Below are positions 17,950 through 28,339 of a DNA stretch of 64,000 nt, in pieces (the stretch's first letter is position 1; the number at the start of each line of letters is the position of its first letter). Below the pieces are notes generated by a model. It was not told the origin of the DNA and made no database searches. It worked only from the letters and a program-made list of their open reading frames with translations. The stretch comes from Acidobacteriota bacterium (GTDB lineage Bacteria; Acidobacteriota; Blastocatellia; RBC074), in the NCBI GenBank assembly GCA_016710075.1, contig JADJLO010000007.1:62001-126000 (forward strand), given 5' to 3'. The position numbers were made by a program, and so were the translations under genes.

Positions 17950-20900
17950 ATGAAACGCATCCGTCTTTTTGTCTGTGTCTGCCTCGCAGGCGGGCTGGTT
18001 GGTCTGCTGCTGGGTCTTTCTGCGTCCGCGCAAACGGCGAGTACCGGAGCGTTGACGGGCATCGTTGCCGATAATAACGGCGCGGTCGTGCCGGCCGTTA
18101 AAGTCGTGTTGACCAACGAAAAGACCGGAGAGACACGTTCCGTTACTACGCAGGCGAATGGAAGCTATACGGTCCCGCTGCTCCTGCCCGGTTCCTATCG
18201 TGTAGAGTTTTCCGTTACCGGTTTCAAGCAAGCCGTCAAATCAGGGTTGCAGATCAACGTCACGGAAACCGCGCGGTTCGATGTGCAACTCGAAGTCGGT
18301 GGAGTGCAGGAACAAATCACGATCGCTTCCGAAGCTACGGTGCTGCAAACCGAATCGAGTGCGCTTGGGCGTGTGACCGACCGCCAGTTGGTGGGGAACT
18401 TACCGCTCGTGACACGCAACTTCACGCAAATCGTCACGCTCTCGCCGGGCATCGCGTCGAACGTAACGAATGCGACGGAACTTGGACGCGGGAGCGGCGG
18501 CAGTTCGCAGGGCAACTTTCGCGCGCATGGCGCCAGCGGGGCGGACAATAACTTTCAGATGAATGGCGTGCAGATCAACGACTTGCAAGCCAGCGGTGGG
18601 TTCAGCGGCGGCATTGCCGTGCCGAACCCTGATGCGATTCAGGAATTCAAAGTGCAGACGGGGCTCTACGACGCGACGTATGGACGCAACGCCGGAGCCA
18701 ATGTCAACGTCGTGACGCGCAGCGGCGCCAATGATTTTCACGGTACGGTATTTGAGTTCTTTCGCAATAACGCGCTCAATGCCAATGAATTCTTCCGCAA
18801 CAGAGCGAGACAAAAGAAAGGCGTGCTGAAGCAGAATCAATACGGCTTCACGCTCGGCGGGCCGCTCAAAAAAGACAAGCTGCTGTTTTTCCTTTCCTTT
18901 CAGGGTACACGGCAGGTCAATGGCGTAGGCGGCGGCAGCACGGCGAATTTCTTCACGCCGCCGTTCACCAATGATCGTTCGCGCGCAGCGCTGGGCCGGC
19001 TCTTTGGAGGGCAGGCCGGCGCGCTGGGTGGCGCCGCCGTCGCCGCGGATGGCTCGAATATCAGCCCGCAGGCGCTGGCGTTGCTGAATTTCAAGCTCCC
19101 CAGCGGCCAGTTCGTGATTCCGACGCCGCAAACTATCACGGCGACACAACCTTTCGCGCTGCAAGGCTTTTCGGCTTTCAGCGAACCGGCGCGCTTCCGG
19201 GAAGACCAATTTATCGCCAACCTCGATTATTTGCAGAGCGACAAGAGCAAGTTTGCCGGTCGTTTCTTTTGGGCGGGCAGCAACCAGACACAGCCGCTGC
19301 CCCCGTCGCAGCTTGCCACGTCCGCGCCCGGCTTCCCGCTGCTAACGGACAATCGGCTGCGCAATGGATCGCTGGCTCACACGTACACGTTCAGCCCTGC
19401 GTTGCTCAATGAAGCGAGTTTCGGCTTTCATCGTTTCGGCACGCCGACGATTCAACAAGAACTTTTCAAGTGGTCGGACGTAGGCGTCAAGGCATCCGGG
19501 ACGGCGAACGATTATCCGGCAGTCGGCGTCAACGGATCTCTGGCGCTGGGCGGCAATGGGCAGGGGCTGGATCTGGTGCAGAATCATTTCACCTTCCAGG
19601 ATAACCTGACGTACGTGCGCGGACGGCAAACGCTCCACGTGGGCGGCGGCTTCACGCGCAGTCAGGTCGATCTGAAAAACTTCCACTTTTTCGGTGGCCT
19701 GCTTTTCCTGGGTTGGGCGGATTTCCTGCTCGGCCTGCCGGCCGGGCCGGCGGCGTCGGGCGGCAACGGCTCGAACTTCAGCAATGTCTTTCTCTCGCTG
19801 GACATCCCCGGACAGCTTGACCGCGCATGGCGTGTCAATGACGGAAATGCATACGTCCAGGACGACATCAAGCTCACCAGGTCTTTCACCCTGAATATCG
19901 GTTTGCGCTATGAACGGCTGGGTAATCTGGGCGACTCATTAGGCCGCAACAGTGGCTTTGACATCGCGCAGGCCAATCCCAATGCGCCCGCAGCCGGGAC
20001 GATTCAAGGCTACGTTGTGGCGAAGAATTATTCGGGTACGCCGCCCGCAGGCGTCTCACAAGTGGGCAACACGTTCGGCATTCGCGGCGAACACCAAAAC
20101 AATTTTGGTCCGCGCATCGGCTTCGCCTGGCGCTTGCCCAACACTGTTTTGCCGTTGACCGGACGCATGGTTTTGCGCGGCGGCTATGGGATTTATCAAA
20201 CGCGCGCCACCGGGCAACCGTTCATCCAGCTGGCGGCGGCCCCGCCGTTCGCGTTGCTGCGACAATTGCAAGGCGTGCCGAATGCGGCGGCCAGCTTCGC
20301 CAGCCCCTTCGGCCCCGATTTGACCTTCCCGCAATTTCCGGCTTACTCGCCGACGACGCAACGTTCCATCTCTTTTATAGACCAGAGCTATCGTCCGCCC
20401 ATCACCCAGCAATTCAGCCTCAACCTGCAAACGGAACTGGCGCGCGATCTCATGCTCGAAGTCGGTTATGTCGGCACGCGCGGCACGCATCAGATTATGA
20501 ACCGTTCGCTCAATCAGGCGTTGCTCGCTAGCGCCGCCAGTCCGATTCGTGGCGTGACGACGAACACGGTCGCCAACATCGCGCAACGCGTGCCGATTCT
20601 GGGTTTCACCGCGCCGGGCCTCAACGATATTGATTCGTCTGCTTCCTCCTGGTATCACGGGCTGGAAGCGAGTCTCACCAAGCGCCTCTCGAAAGGCATG
20701 CAGTTTTTGGCCGCGTATACGTTCGCCAAATCCTACAGCACGTCGGGCAGAAGCACGGGGGCGGGCGGCACGTCGGGCATCTTCGGAAACCAGAATGATG
20801 CCCGCGCCAATTACGGCTTGAGCGAATTCAATCGCGTGCATCGATTTGTTTTGAGTTATCTGTATGAGCTTCCGCGCCTGAAGCTGGCGAACGGCTTCGC

Positions 20901-21426
20901 CGGCAATTTGCTCAACGGCTGGGCTGTCGCGGGCGTCACGACGATTCAATCGGGTTTGCCGCTGACGCTGACCGGCACGAACAGCAACAATGTATACGGA
21001 ATCACGAATGACCGTGCGGCATTGGCCACGGGTTGCACGTACAACCAGCTTGTGACGTCGGGTTCGGTGGACAGCAAGCTCGGCAATTACTTCAACAGCA
21101 GCTGCATACTGCGCAGCAGCGCCGGGGCGGCGATTTGGCCGGTCGTGGGCGATGACAGTCGCGCCACCGGTTTCGGCAACAGCGGCGTGGGCATCGTGTT
21201 CGGGCCGGACCAGCGGAACTTCGACCTGGTGGTTATCAAACGCACGTCGCTGAAGGCCTTGCGCGAAAGCGCCAATATCGAATTTCGCACGGAGTTTTTC
21301 AATGCGTTCAATACGCCGCAATTCAGCGCGCCCGGCACCAATGTTTCGGCGGCGACGTTTGGAGTAATTTCTTCCACCGCCGTCAATCCGCGTGTCATTC
21401 AATTCGCCCTGAAGTTGAATTTCTAA
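17950..21426 (+). CDS. TonB-dependent receptor, Oar-like, CarboxypepD_reg domain
   Basis: An outer-membrane receptor of 1158 residues with signal peptide KRIRLFVCVCLAGGLVGLLL and a cut after SASA. Residues about 30-115 form a carboxypeptidase-regulatory-like domain (GALTGIVADNNGAVVPAVKV). A plug region follows (VTDRQLVGNLPL, NNFQMNGVQINDL, YGRNAGANVNVVTRSGANDF), then a long beta-barrel that ends in the aromatic residue of FALKLNF, as expected for barrel assembly. This Oar-type make-up is very abundant in Acidobacteriota. With peptidases on both sides, peptide import is a reasonable guess, but the ligand is not known. It is preceded by ribosome-binding-like GAAAGGTAACTGCA. Confidence 0.92.
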   Translation: MKRIRLFVCVCLAGGLVGLLLGLSASAQTASTGALTGIVADNNGAVVPAVKVVLTNEKTGETRSVTTQANGSYTVPLLLPGSYRVEFSVTGFKQAVKSGLQINVTETARFDVQLEVGGVQEQITIASEATVLQTESSALGRVTDRQLVGNLPLVTRNFTQIVTLSPGIASNVTNATELGRGSGGSSQGNFRAHGASGADNNFQMNGVQINDLQASGGFSGGIAVPNPDAIQEFKVQTGLYDATYGRNAGANVNVVTRSGANDFHGTVFEFFRNNALNANEFFRNRARQKKGVLKQNQYGFTLGGPLKKDKLLFFLSFQGTRQVNGVGGGSTANFFTPPFTNDRSRAALGRLFGGQAGALGGAAVAADGSNISPQALALLNFKLPSGQFVIPTPQTITATQPFALQGFSAFSEPARFREDQFIANLDYLQSDKSKFAGRFFWAGSNQTQPLPPSQLATSAPGFPLLTDNRLRNGSLAHTYTFSPALLNEASFGFHRFGTPTIQQELFKWSDVGVKASGTANDYPAVGVNGSLALGGNGQGLDLVQNHFTFQDNLTYVRGRQTLHVGGGFTRSQVDLKNFHFFGGLLFLGWADFLLGLPAGPAASGGNGSNFSNVFLSLDIPGQLDRAWRVNDGNAYVQDDIKLTRSFTLNIGLRYERLGNLGDSLGRNSGFDIAQANPNAPAAGTIQGYVVAKNYSGTPPAGVSQVGNTFGIRGEHQNNFGPRIGFAWRLPNTVLPLTGRMVLRGGYGIYQTRATGQPFIQLAAAPPFALLRQLQGVPNAAASFASPFGPDLTFPQFPAYSPTTQRSISFIDQSYRPPITQQFSLNLQTELARDLMLEVGYVGTRGTHQIMNRSLNQALLASAASPIRGVTTNTVANIAQRVPILGFTAPGLNDIDSSASSWYHGLEASLTKRLSKGMQFLAAYTFAKSYSTSGRSTGAGGTSGIFGNQNDARANYGLSEFNRVHRFVLSYLYELPRLKLANGFAGNLLNGWAVAGVTTIQSGLPLTLTGTNSNNVYGITNDRAALATGCTYNQLVTSGSVDSKLGNYFNSSCILRSSAGAAIWPVVGDDSRATGFGNSGVGIVFGPDQRNFDLVVIKRTSLKALRESANIEFRTEFFNAFNTPQFSAPGTNVSAATFGVISSTAVNPRVIQFALKLNF

Positions 21427-21527
21427 CAATGCCGGTAGCCGGTGGCAGGTTTTTGGGCTGTTTGCGATCTATCGCTGCAGACCCGAAAACCGGCTACCGG
21501 CCACCCACCACCCACCACCAAAAGCTT

Positions 21528-24500
21528 ATGAAACTTCGACCTTTCGTCTCTGCGTCCATCCTATCCGTTTCGATTTTTGTTTTGGCGTCACTTGGTGCGA
21601 CTGTGAATGCACAGGAGGCGCGCCTGCTGCGGCATCCGACTGTGAGCAGGGACTCCGTCGCTTTCGAGTATGCGGGCGACTTGTGGATTGTCGCGCGCAA
21701 CGGCGGACAGGCGCGGCGGCTGACGGCCACGCCGAACGTAGAGAATTATCCGCGCTTTTCGCCGGACGGGACGCAGATTGCTTTCACGGCGACCGTCGCG
21801 GGCAACACCGACGTGTATGTCGTGCCCAGCGCGGGCGGCGAGTCGAAACGGCTGACGTATCATCCGGGCAACGATTACGTACGCGGCTGGACGCCTGACG
21901 GTCGTCGCGTGATTTTTGCGTCGGCTCGCACCAGTGCGCCGCACGCATCGTACTTTCGCCTCTTCTCGATTGGGTTAGAGGGTGGTCTGCCGGAATCACT
22001 GCCGATGCCGCGCGCGTTCAGCGGGACCGTCTCTCCCGACGGACGCAAGGTGGCGTACGAAGAGTTCTCGACGACGATGATGGCCGAATGGTACGAAATC
22101 AGCGGCTGGCGCCATTATCGGGGCGGGCGTACGCATCCGATCAGCGTCATGAACCTCGCCGGTTATGCCGTCGAAAAACTCCCCTGGACCAACAGCAACG
22201 ACACCGATCCGATGTGGGTGGGCGATACGATCTACTTTCTTTCGGATCGCAATCACACCGTCAATCTTTTCTCTTGCCGCGCCGGCTCAAAACAGGTCAC
22301 TCAACTCACGCGCCACGATGATTTCGACATTATGAACGCCTCGGCAGGCCCGGACGCGATTGTCTACGAGCAGGCAGGCTACATTCATCTGGTGGATGTG
22401 AAGACGGGGCAGGCGCGCAAGCTCAACATCGAAGTGACTGGCGATCTGGCCTGGGCGCGCCCGCAGTTCAAGAAAGTTGCGGGCATGATTCGCAGCGCCA
22501 CGCTCTCGCCCAGTGGCGTGCGCGCGGCATTTGAAGCGCGTGGCGAAATCTTCACCGTGCCGGTGGAAAAAGGCGATTGGCGCAACCTGACGCAAAGCGA
22601 CGGCGCGCACGACCGCAGCCCCGTCTGGTCGCCCGACGGAACCCAACTCGCGTGGCTTTCAGATGCGAGCGGCGAATATCAACTGATGCTCGGCGATCCT
22701 CTGGGCATCGCCAAACCGCGTTCGATCACGTTGCCGTCCACCGCGTTCTTTTCCGCGCCTGCGTGGTCGCCGGACGGGACGCAAATTCTATTGCAGGACA
22801 ATCACCTGAACCTGTGGACGCTGGAAGTTGTAAGCGGGAATGCGACGAAGCTTGATACCGACACTTACTCCGATCCCGGACGACAGTTCGATGCTGAATG
22901 GTCGCCGGACTCGAAGTGGGTCACTTACTCGAAGAGCCTGCCCAGCCACCTGCGCGCTATTTTTCTTTACTCGCTGGCCGAGAAGAAAACGCATCAGATC
23001 ACGGACGGGCTGGCGGATTCGATCTCGCCCGCCTTCGATGCTAGCGGCAAGTACGTTTACTTCATGTCGAGCACCGATTACGGGCCGAAGACCGGTTGGC
23101 TGGAGATGAGTTCGCTTGACCGTCCCGCGCGCCGGGCGATTTATCTGGCGGTGCTCAGCGCCGGCGAACCGTCACCGCTTTTGCCGGAAACCGGCGACGA
23201 AGTGCGCCCCGAAGCAGATACCGCCGCGCGCAAACCCGGCACCGCACCCGCGGCCGTCACGGTCCGCGTTGATTTCGAGGGAATTACCAATCGCATCCTC
23301 GCGCTCAATGTTCCGCCGGGCGATTACAGCAACTTGATGCCGGGCGCGGCGGGTGCGATTTACTACACAGAACCGATCACGCCGGGCAATCCTTTAGCCT
23401 TGCGCTTGCAGCGCTACCAGCTCCGCGAACGCGCGGCTGCGCCTTTCCTCGAGGGCGTGCGTTCCTACGCGCTTTCCGGGGACAAAAAGAAACTGCTCTA
23501 TCAGGCTCCCGGCAACCGTTGGGGTGTGGTGGCGACAGATCGTCCCGTGAAGGTGGGCGATGGGCCGCTCAACGTTGCGCAGCTTGAAATGAAAGTCGAT
23601 CCGCGCGCCGAGTGGGCACAAATCTTCCGCGAGACGTGGCGGCTGCAACGCGAATATTTTTACGACGCCAAAATGCACGGCGCGGATTGGCAGGCGGTCT
23701 ATGAAAAATATCGTCCGTTGCTGGCGCACGTCGGCCACCGCGCTGATTTGAGCTATCTCATCGCAACCGTCGGTGGCGAATTGGCCGTCGGCCATTCGTA
23801 TCTGACCGGTCCCGGCGATGTGCCGAGCGAAGACCCGGTTAACGTGGGCTTGCTGGGGGCGGACTTCGTCGTCGACAACGGTCATTATCGCATCAGCCGC
23901 ATCTACACGGGCGAAAACTGGAACCCGGAACTTCGCTCGCCCTTGAGCGCGCCGGGCATTCAAGTCAGCGAAGGCGATTACTTGCTCGAAGTGAACGGCA
24001 AGCCGCTTAAGTCGCCCACCAATCCCTACAGCTTGTTTGAAGGCACGGCGAATCGGCAGACGCTGATTCGTGTCAACAAAACGCCAACGCTCGAAGGTTC
24101 GCGACTCGTGACCGTGGTGCCGGTAGCGAGTGAAGACGCTTTGCGCATGCGAGCATGGGTCGAGGCCAATCGCCGCATGGTGGACAAACTTTCCAACGGG
24201 CGACTGGCATACGTCTGGCTGCCCAACACGGGTGGGCCGGGTTACGCGTACTTCACGCGCTACTACTATGCCCAGCAGGACAAAGAGGGCGCCGTCATTG
24301 ACGAACGGTACAATCAAGGCGGCATGGTGGCGGATTACATCGTGAATGAATTGGATCGGAAACTGATGGGCTACTTCGCCCAGCGCGATGGCCAGATCTC
24401 GACTTCGCCGGCCGCTGGAATTTACGGTCCCAAGGTCATGATCATCAATGAATCGGCCGGCTCCGGCGGAGACGCGCTGCCGTTTTTCTTCCATCAGCGC

Positions 24501-25205
24501 AAAATCGGGCCGCTCGTGGGCACTCGCACGTGGGGCGGATTGGTCGGCACCCTCGGCACGCCCGCGACGATTGACGGTGGCGGTATTACAGCGCCGTGTC
24601 TGGCGTTCTATAACGTCAAAGGCGAATGGGACGTCGAAAACATCGGCATCGCGCCCGACATCGAAGTCGAATACACGCCTGCTGACGTCATCAATGGCCA
24701 TGACCCGCAGCTAGAACGCGCCGTGAAAGAAGCGTTACGCCTGCTGGAACAAAATCCCGTCCAGCGCGTGCCGCGCCCCGCGCCGATTGATCGCGTGTCG
24801 AAAGCGCCGGAAAAAGCCCCGCCACGAGGAAAAAATAATGCGACCGACGATACGGTTCTATTGTTTCCTGGCCTTGCTCTGCCTGGTTGCGCCACTGCAG
24901 GCGCAACAGGCGCCGAGCGCAACCCTCACCGCCGCGGAAGCGATGATTCCGATGCGCGATGGCGTGCGCCTCTACTCACAGATATACGCGCCGGTGCATC
25001 CGGCGGAAAAGCTTCCGATTCTGTTGCTGCGCACGCCATACGGCGCGGGCCCGCTCAATGCGCAACGCATCGCCGCCGCACTGCCGGAGTTGACGGCAGA
25101 AGGATACATCATTGTCTCGCAAGACATTCGCGGACGGTTCAACTCCGAAGGACAATTCGTCATGCTGCGGCAGCCGCGCGATCCCAAAGACAAGCAGGCG
25201 ATTGA
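21528..25205 (+). CDS. Tricorn-like S41 protease, exported; readthrough tail
   Basis: A tricorn protease homologue. The start at 21528 gives a signal peptide (MKLRPFVSASILSVSIFVLA, cut after VNA). Two beta-propeller blocks follow (NYPRFSPDGTQIAFT, then RSPVWSPDGTQLAWLSD). Next come the core domain (FRETWRLQREYFYDAKMHG), a PDZ-like part and the S41 domain with the serine in INESAGSGGDALPFFF. Family-like sequence stops near 24836. As written the frame stays open to 25205, but that tail is antiframe reading of the next gene. A run of six A at 24830-24835 needs only one more A to give an immediate TAA. The real protein is about 1100 residues. It probably trims imported or periplasmic peptides. 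Confidence 0.88.
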   Translation: MKLRPFVSASILSVSIFVLASLGATVNAQEARLLRHPTVSRDSVAFEYAGDLWIVARNGGQARRLTATPNVENYPRFSPDGTQIAFTATVAGNTDVYVVPSAGGESKRLTYHPGNDYVRGWTPDGRRVIFASARTSAPHASYFRLFSIGLEGGLPESLPMPRAFSGTVSPDGRKVAYEEFSTTMMAEWYEISGWRHYRGGRTHPISVMNLAGYAVEKLPWTNSNDTDPMWVGDTIYFLSDRNHTVNLFSCRAGSKQVTQLTRHDDFDIMNASAGPDAIVYEQAGYIHLVDVKTGQARKLNIEVTGDLAWARPQFKKVAGMIRSATLSPSGVRAAFEARGEIFTVPVEKGDWRNLTQSDGAHDRSPVWSPDGTQLAWLSDASGEYQLMLGDPLGIAKPRSITLPSTAFFSAPAWSPDGTQILLQDNHLNLWTLEVVSGNATKLDTDTYSDPGRQFDAEWSPDSKWVTYSKSLPSHLRAIFLYSLAEKKTHQITDGLADSISPAFDASGKYVYFMSSTDYGPKTGWLEMSSLDRPARRAIYLAVLSAGEPSPLLPETGDEVRPEADTAARKPGTAPAAVTVRVDFEGITNRILALNVPPGDYSNLMPGAAGAIYYTEPITPGNPLALRLQRYQLRERAAAPFLEGVRSYALSGDKKKLLYQAPGNRWGVVATDRPVKVGDGPLNVAQLEMKVDPRAEWAQIFRETWRLQREYFYDAKMHGADWQAVYEKYRPLLAHVGHRADLSYLIATVGGELAVGHSYLTGPGDVPSEDPVNVGLLGADFVVDNGHYRISRIYTGENWNPELRSPLSAPGIQVSEGDYLLEVNGKPLKSPTNPYSLFEGTANRQTLIRVNKTPTLEGSRLVTVVPVASEDALRMRAWVEANRRMVDKLSNGRLAYVWLPNTGGPGYAYFTRYYYAQQDKEGAVIDERYNQGGMVADYIVNELDRKLMGYFAQRDGQISTSPAAGIYGPKVMIINESAGSGGDALPFFFHQRKIGPLVGTRTWGGLVGTLGTPATIDGGGITAPCLAFYNVKGEWDVENIGIAPDIEVEYTPADVINGHDPQLERAVKEALRLLEQNPVQRVPRPAPIDRVSKAPEKAPPRGKNNATDDTVLLFPGLALPGCATAGATGAERNPHRRGSDDSDARWRAPLLTDIRAGASGGKASDSVAAHAIRRGPAQCATHRRRTAGVDGRRIHHCLARHSRTVQLRRTIRHAAAAARSQRQAGD

Positions 25206-26675
25206 CGAAAGCACCGACACGTACGACTCGATTGAATGGCTGCTCAAAACATCCCGAACAATAACGGCCGCGTGGGCATGGCAGGCACGAGTTACGGCGC
25301 CTGGCTGACGGTGATGGGCGCGCTCGATCCGCATCCGGCGTTGCAAGCCGCAGTCCAGCAGGCCTCGCCTGCCGATATGTGGCTCGGCGATGACTTTCAT
25401 CACAACGGCGCGTTCCGGCTGAGCTACGGTTTTGAGTACTGCTACATGATGGAATCGTCGAAGGGAATCACCGATGTGACGACCCTCGTTGATCGGCTGG
25501 ATGCTTACGAGTGGTATCTGAATTTGGGCGCCCTCTCGAATGTGAATGCGAAGTACTTTGAGCAACGGCTGCCGACGTGGAACGATTTCGTAAACCATCC
25601 CGATTACGATGCGTTCTGGAAGCGGCAGGCCTTTGCGCCGTGGCTGAACCGCGTGACGGTGCCCACGTTGAATGTCGCGGGTTGGTGGGATCAGGAAGAT
25701 TTTTATGGCCCGGTGAAGATTTACGAATTGCTCGAACGCCACGACCGCGAGAACAAAAACTTTCTCGTCATCGGCCCGTGGAATCACGGCGGCTGGTCGC
25801 GCGGCGACGGGCAAAAGCTGGGCCGCATTGATTTTGGCAGCGCCACCGCGGCCTACTATCGGCGCGAAGTGCTGTCCCGCTTTCTCGCCTATCACCTGAA
25901 AGGCAAGGGCACGCTCGACCTGCCCGAAGCCCTTACGTTCAGAACCGGCGCGAATCAGTGGACACGGCACGACGTATGGCCGCCATCACGCAACGTCAAC
26001 GCGCGGCGGTTGTACCTGCAAGCCAATGGCAAGCTGTCCTTCGACCCGCCGCCCGCCGGCGCCAAACCGGCGTTTGACAGTTACGTTTCCGACCCGGAGA
26101 ATCCCGTCCCTTATCGTCCGCGCCCGATCGAAGTCCGCTCCGGCTGGTCGACATGGCTTGTCGAAGATCAACGCTTTGTAGATCACCGTCCCGATGTGTT
26201 GACCTGGGCAACCGATCCGCTCAAGGAAGACATCACCGTGTCCGGCAAAATCGTCGCCAATCTCTTCGCCTCGACGACCGGCACAGACAGCGATTGGATT
26301 GTGAAACTGATCGATGTCTACCCGGAAAAGTACGCGCCCGATCCGAAGATGAGCGGCTTTCAACTGATGATCGCAGGCGACGTGCTGCGCGGGCGTTACC
26401 GCAACAATTGGGAGAAGCCAGAGCCGATTACCGCCAATGCCGTGACGCGGTATGAAATCGGCTTCCCGGCCAACGATCACGTATTTCAGCGAGGCCATAA
26501 AATCATGGTGCAAGTGCAAAGCACCTGGTTTCCCGTGATTGACCGCAACCCGCAACGCTTCGTGCCCAACATTTTCCGTGCGCAGGATTCGGACTTTCGA
26601 CGGGCCACCCAACGCATCTTTCGCTCCGGGCGGACATCATCCTTTATCGCAGTGCCTGTTTTAGAGAAGCGCTGA
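24838..26675 (+). CDS. CocE/NonD hydrolase (X-Pro dipeptidyl-peptidase S15), frameshifted
   Basis: An exported alpha/beta hydrolase of about 612 residues. The start at 24838 gives signal peptide RPTIRFYCFLALLCLVAPLQ. Family segments are MIPMRDGVRLYSQIYAP, RTPYGAGPLN, VSQDIRGRFNSEGQF and the nucleophile motif GMAGTSYGAWLT. Later come WNHGGWSRGD with the catalytic His and a C-terminal jelly-roll (TDSDWIVKLIDVYPE). The frames break in a run of four A near 25250: WLLK must be followed by NIPNNNGRVG, so one A is missing. Members hydrolyse X-Pro peptides, glutaryl amides or cocaine-like esters. The neighbourhood favours peptides. It is coupled to the tricorn gene. Confidence 0.88.
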
Positions 26676-27146
26676 CCGTTTACCTTTCGAATGCACCAAT
26701 GAGGCTCATGAATCAACCAGAAATAACTTTGTGTCTCACAAAACGGGCACATGTGAGAATCAAACGAGTTTGTGTCTCACATGTGAGAATCAAAATGCCT
26801 CATGCCCTTCTGCAAGGTTGAGTAAGGCTGGGAAGCAAACAATCGCGGCCCGGCGTCCGCTCGCTTCCATCAGTACACGGAGAATGCCTGCCTCCCGTAA
26901 GGCGGATAGAATTCTTTTCAAATGATGAGGTGTCCACCAAACCGGGTCAACTCCACTTCCACAATTCTCGCTAGCAGGGACAGCGATTCCGGCTCTGACG
27001 TGCAGGTTTCGCCGTTATCAATAGAGATTATTAGGTCAATGCTCTGATTCGTCTGTTTGGCTGTCACGTCGTCTGAGCTAAGGCCAGGGCCGAAAAACTG
27101 TAAATAAGTGATTTTTTCGGGCAGAGAAAAGGGAGTCCTTTGAAAA
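26676..27146. other. Gap with short direct repeats
   Basis: There is no convincing gene. At 26728-26794 a unit occurs twice: TTTGTGTCTCACA and ACATGTGAGAATCAAA each appear two times. The second copy forms the palindrome TCTCACATGTGAGA. The two units overlap no coding frame. The minus-strand open frame at 26918-27241 is mainly a continuation of antisense composition beyond the true end of the NYN gene and I reject it as a gene. Confidence 0.5.
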
Positions 27147-27790
27147 TTACCACTTGGATGGCTTGGCAATGATTTTCCCTTTATGAGTGATAAAAGGGTC
27201 ATTGAATTGATGACGCCTGTATGCTTCTTTCCTGATTTCAAAATGGGCTGTTGTCAATTTAGCCAACTCACGATTATGCCTTTTGTATGGGAAAAGGAAG
27301 GCAATGATTTTATTAGGAAAAGTCTATGCGCAGTTTTTACAGCGGGAATGATATCGGTATCCCCCGTTACCAAAACGGCTGTGTCACAAGAATCCAAAAT
27401 GAATACTTCAAGCAGTTTGGCTGCCAATGCAACGTCGGTTTCCTTCTCTTCATGCCGCTTTATCTGTTGGGAGCATTGAGGACAAAAGATAGGTTTCTTT
27501 TTGAACCGTGACAACTCGACAGAAATATTGGTAGCCTTGAGGCATTCGATATAGGCCATGTGTCGTGCAGTGACATCTGGTTTGAACGATTCAATGTGTT
27601 TTGCCAAGGCTGAAAAATAATGTATGCCGGCAATCTGCGCATCATTACCTATCGCATGTAGGTATGATCTGCACAGACCGTCAATATCGAGCCAGCGCGT
27701 GCCGGTACCTTCCAAACCAAGGTCCAGGCTGGCTTTCTTAACGGAATGATACAAATTGAATCCGTCTATCAGGAATACTGTTCGATTCAT
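27147..27790 (-). CDS. NYN domain (LabA/DUF88, PIN-like) nuclease, frameshifted
   Basis: A NYN-domain protein of about 214 residues. The start at 27790 (MNRTVFLIDGFNLYHSV) carries the first acidic residue of the PIN-like site. ETDVALAAKLLEV and VLVTGDTDIIPAV supply the rest of the Asp cluster. A zinc knuckle CPQCSQQ lies in the middle. After HRLF the written frame goes to a chance tail. In the next frame the true end reads PYKRHNRELAKLTTAHFEIR and later GKIIAKPSKW, stopping at 27147. One C missing near 27325 explains it. Such proteins are putative RNases, so a role in RNA processing near the tRNA genes is possible but not shown. An intrinsic terminator stands immediately upstream. Confidence 0.85.
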
Positions 27791-27799
27791 GGCCGAGTA

Positions 27800-27831
27800 A
27801 AAAATAAAACCTCCGGGTCGCAACCCGGAGG
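27800..27831 (-). terminator. Intrinsic terminator between tRNA genes and NYN gene
   Basis: On the minus strand a GC-rich 9-bp stem (ACCCGGAGG pairing with CCTCCGGGT, loop TGCG) is followed by TTTTATTTTTT. It lies 10 bases before the NYN start codon, so it ends transcripts coming from the two tRNA genes or limits entry into the NYN gene. Confidence 0.75.
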
Positions 27832-27953
27832 GGGCCAGCGAACTTTTCAGTTCAACTGGGGATGATTTACTACGGAAATTTAACTATGGAGCAGACTCTT
27901 GTCAAGAAAATATTCCAGATGAGGGGGACGAGATAACAGAGATTGTGAACATG

Positions 27954-27981
27954 ACCAAAGGCCGCATATGCGGCCTTTGGT
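27954..27981 (-). terminator. Perfect hairpin downstream of tRNA-Asn
   Basis: A perfect 28-base palindrome with arm ACCAAAGGCCGCAT lies 15 bases past the CCA end of tRNA-Asn. It lacks a strong U tract. It could define the 3' end of the tRNA transcript or a processing site. Confidence 0.55.
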
Positions 27982-27994
27982 GTCTTAAGAAGAT

Positions 27995-28071
<77 letters not shown>

Positions 28072-28142
28072 GCAAGACGGAACGTTATCAGGCTTACCAA
28101 CCAGAAATTCGGAAAAGATACGAAAGAAATCTGCCGGAAAAC

Positions 28143-28218
<76 letters not shown>

Positions 28219-28339
28219 TGACGAACGAATGCGTATCCTACCCATTCGAAGGGGTTTCTGTCAAGCCATTATCTTTTTCTCATGGCAAACTTTTCATTCC
28301 GGGAGATTTCGGCGAGGATACCGGTTTGGAGTGATCGAA

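Noticed and set aside
20056..21429. 457-codon minus-strand frame inside the TonB receptor gene
   Set aside because: Antisense shadow; the receptor frame on the plus strand is well supported.
23394..24701. 435-codon minus-strand frame inside the tricorn-like gene
   Set aside because: Antisense shadow rich in Arg/Val/Asp with no recognisable domain.
26918..27241. Minus-strand frame after the NYN gene
   Set aside because: Its first third is the NYN C terminus in the wrong frame; the remainder has no support.
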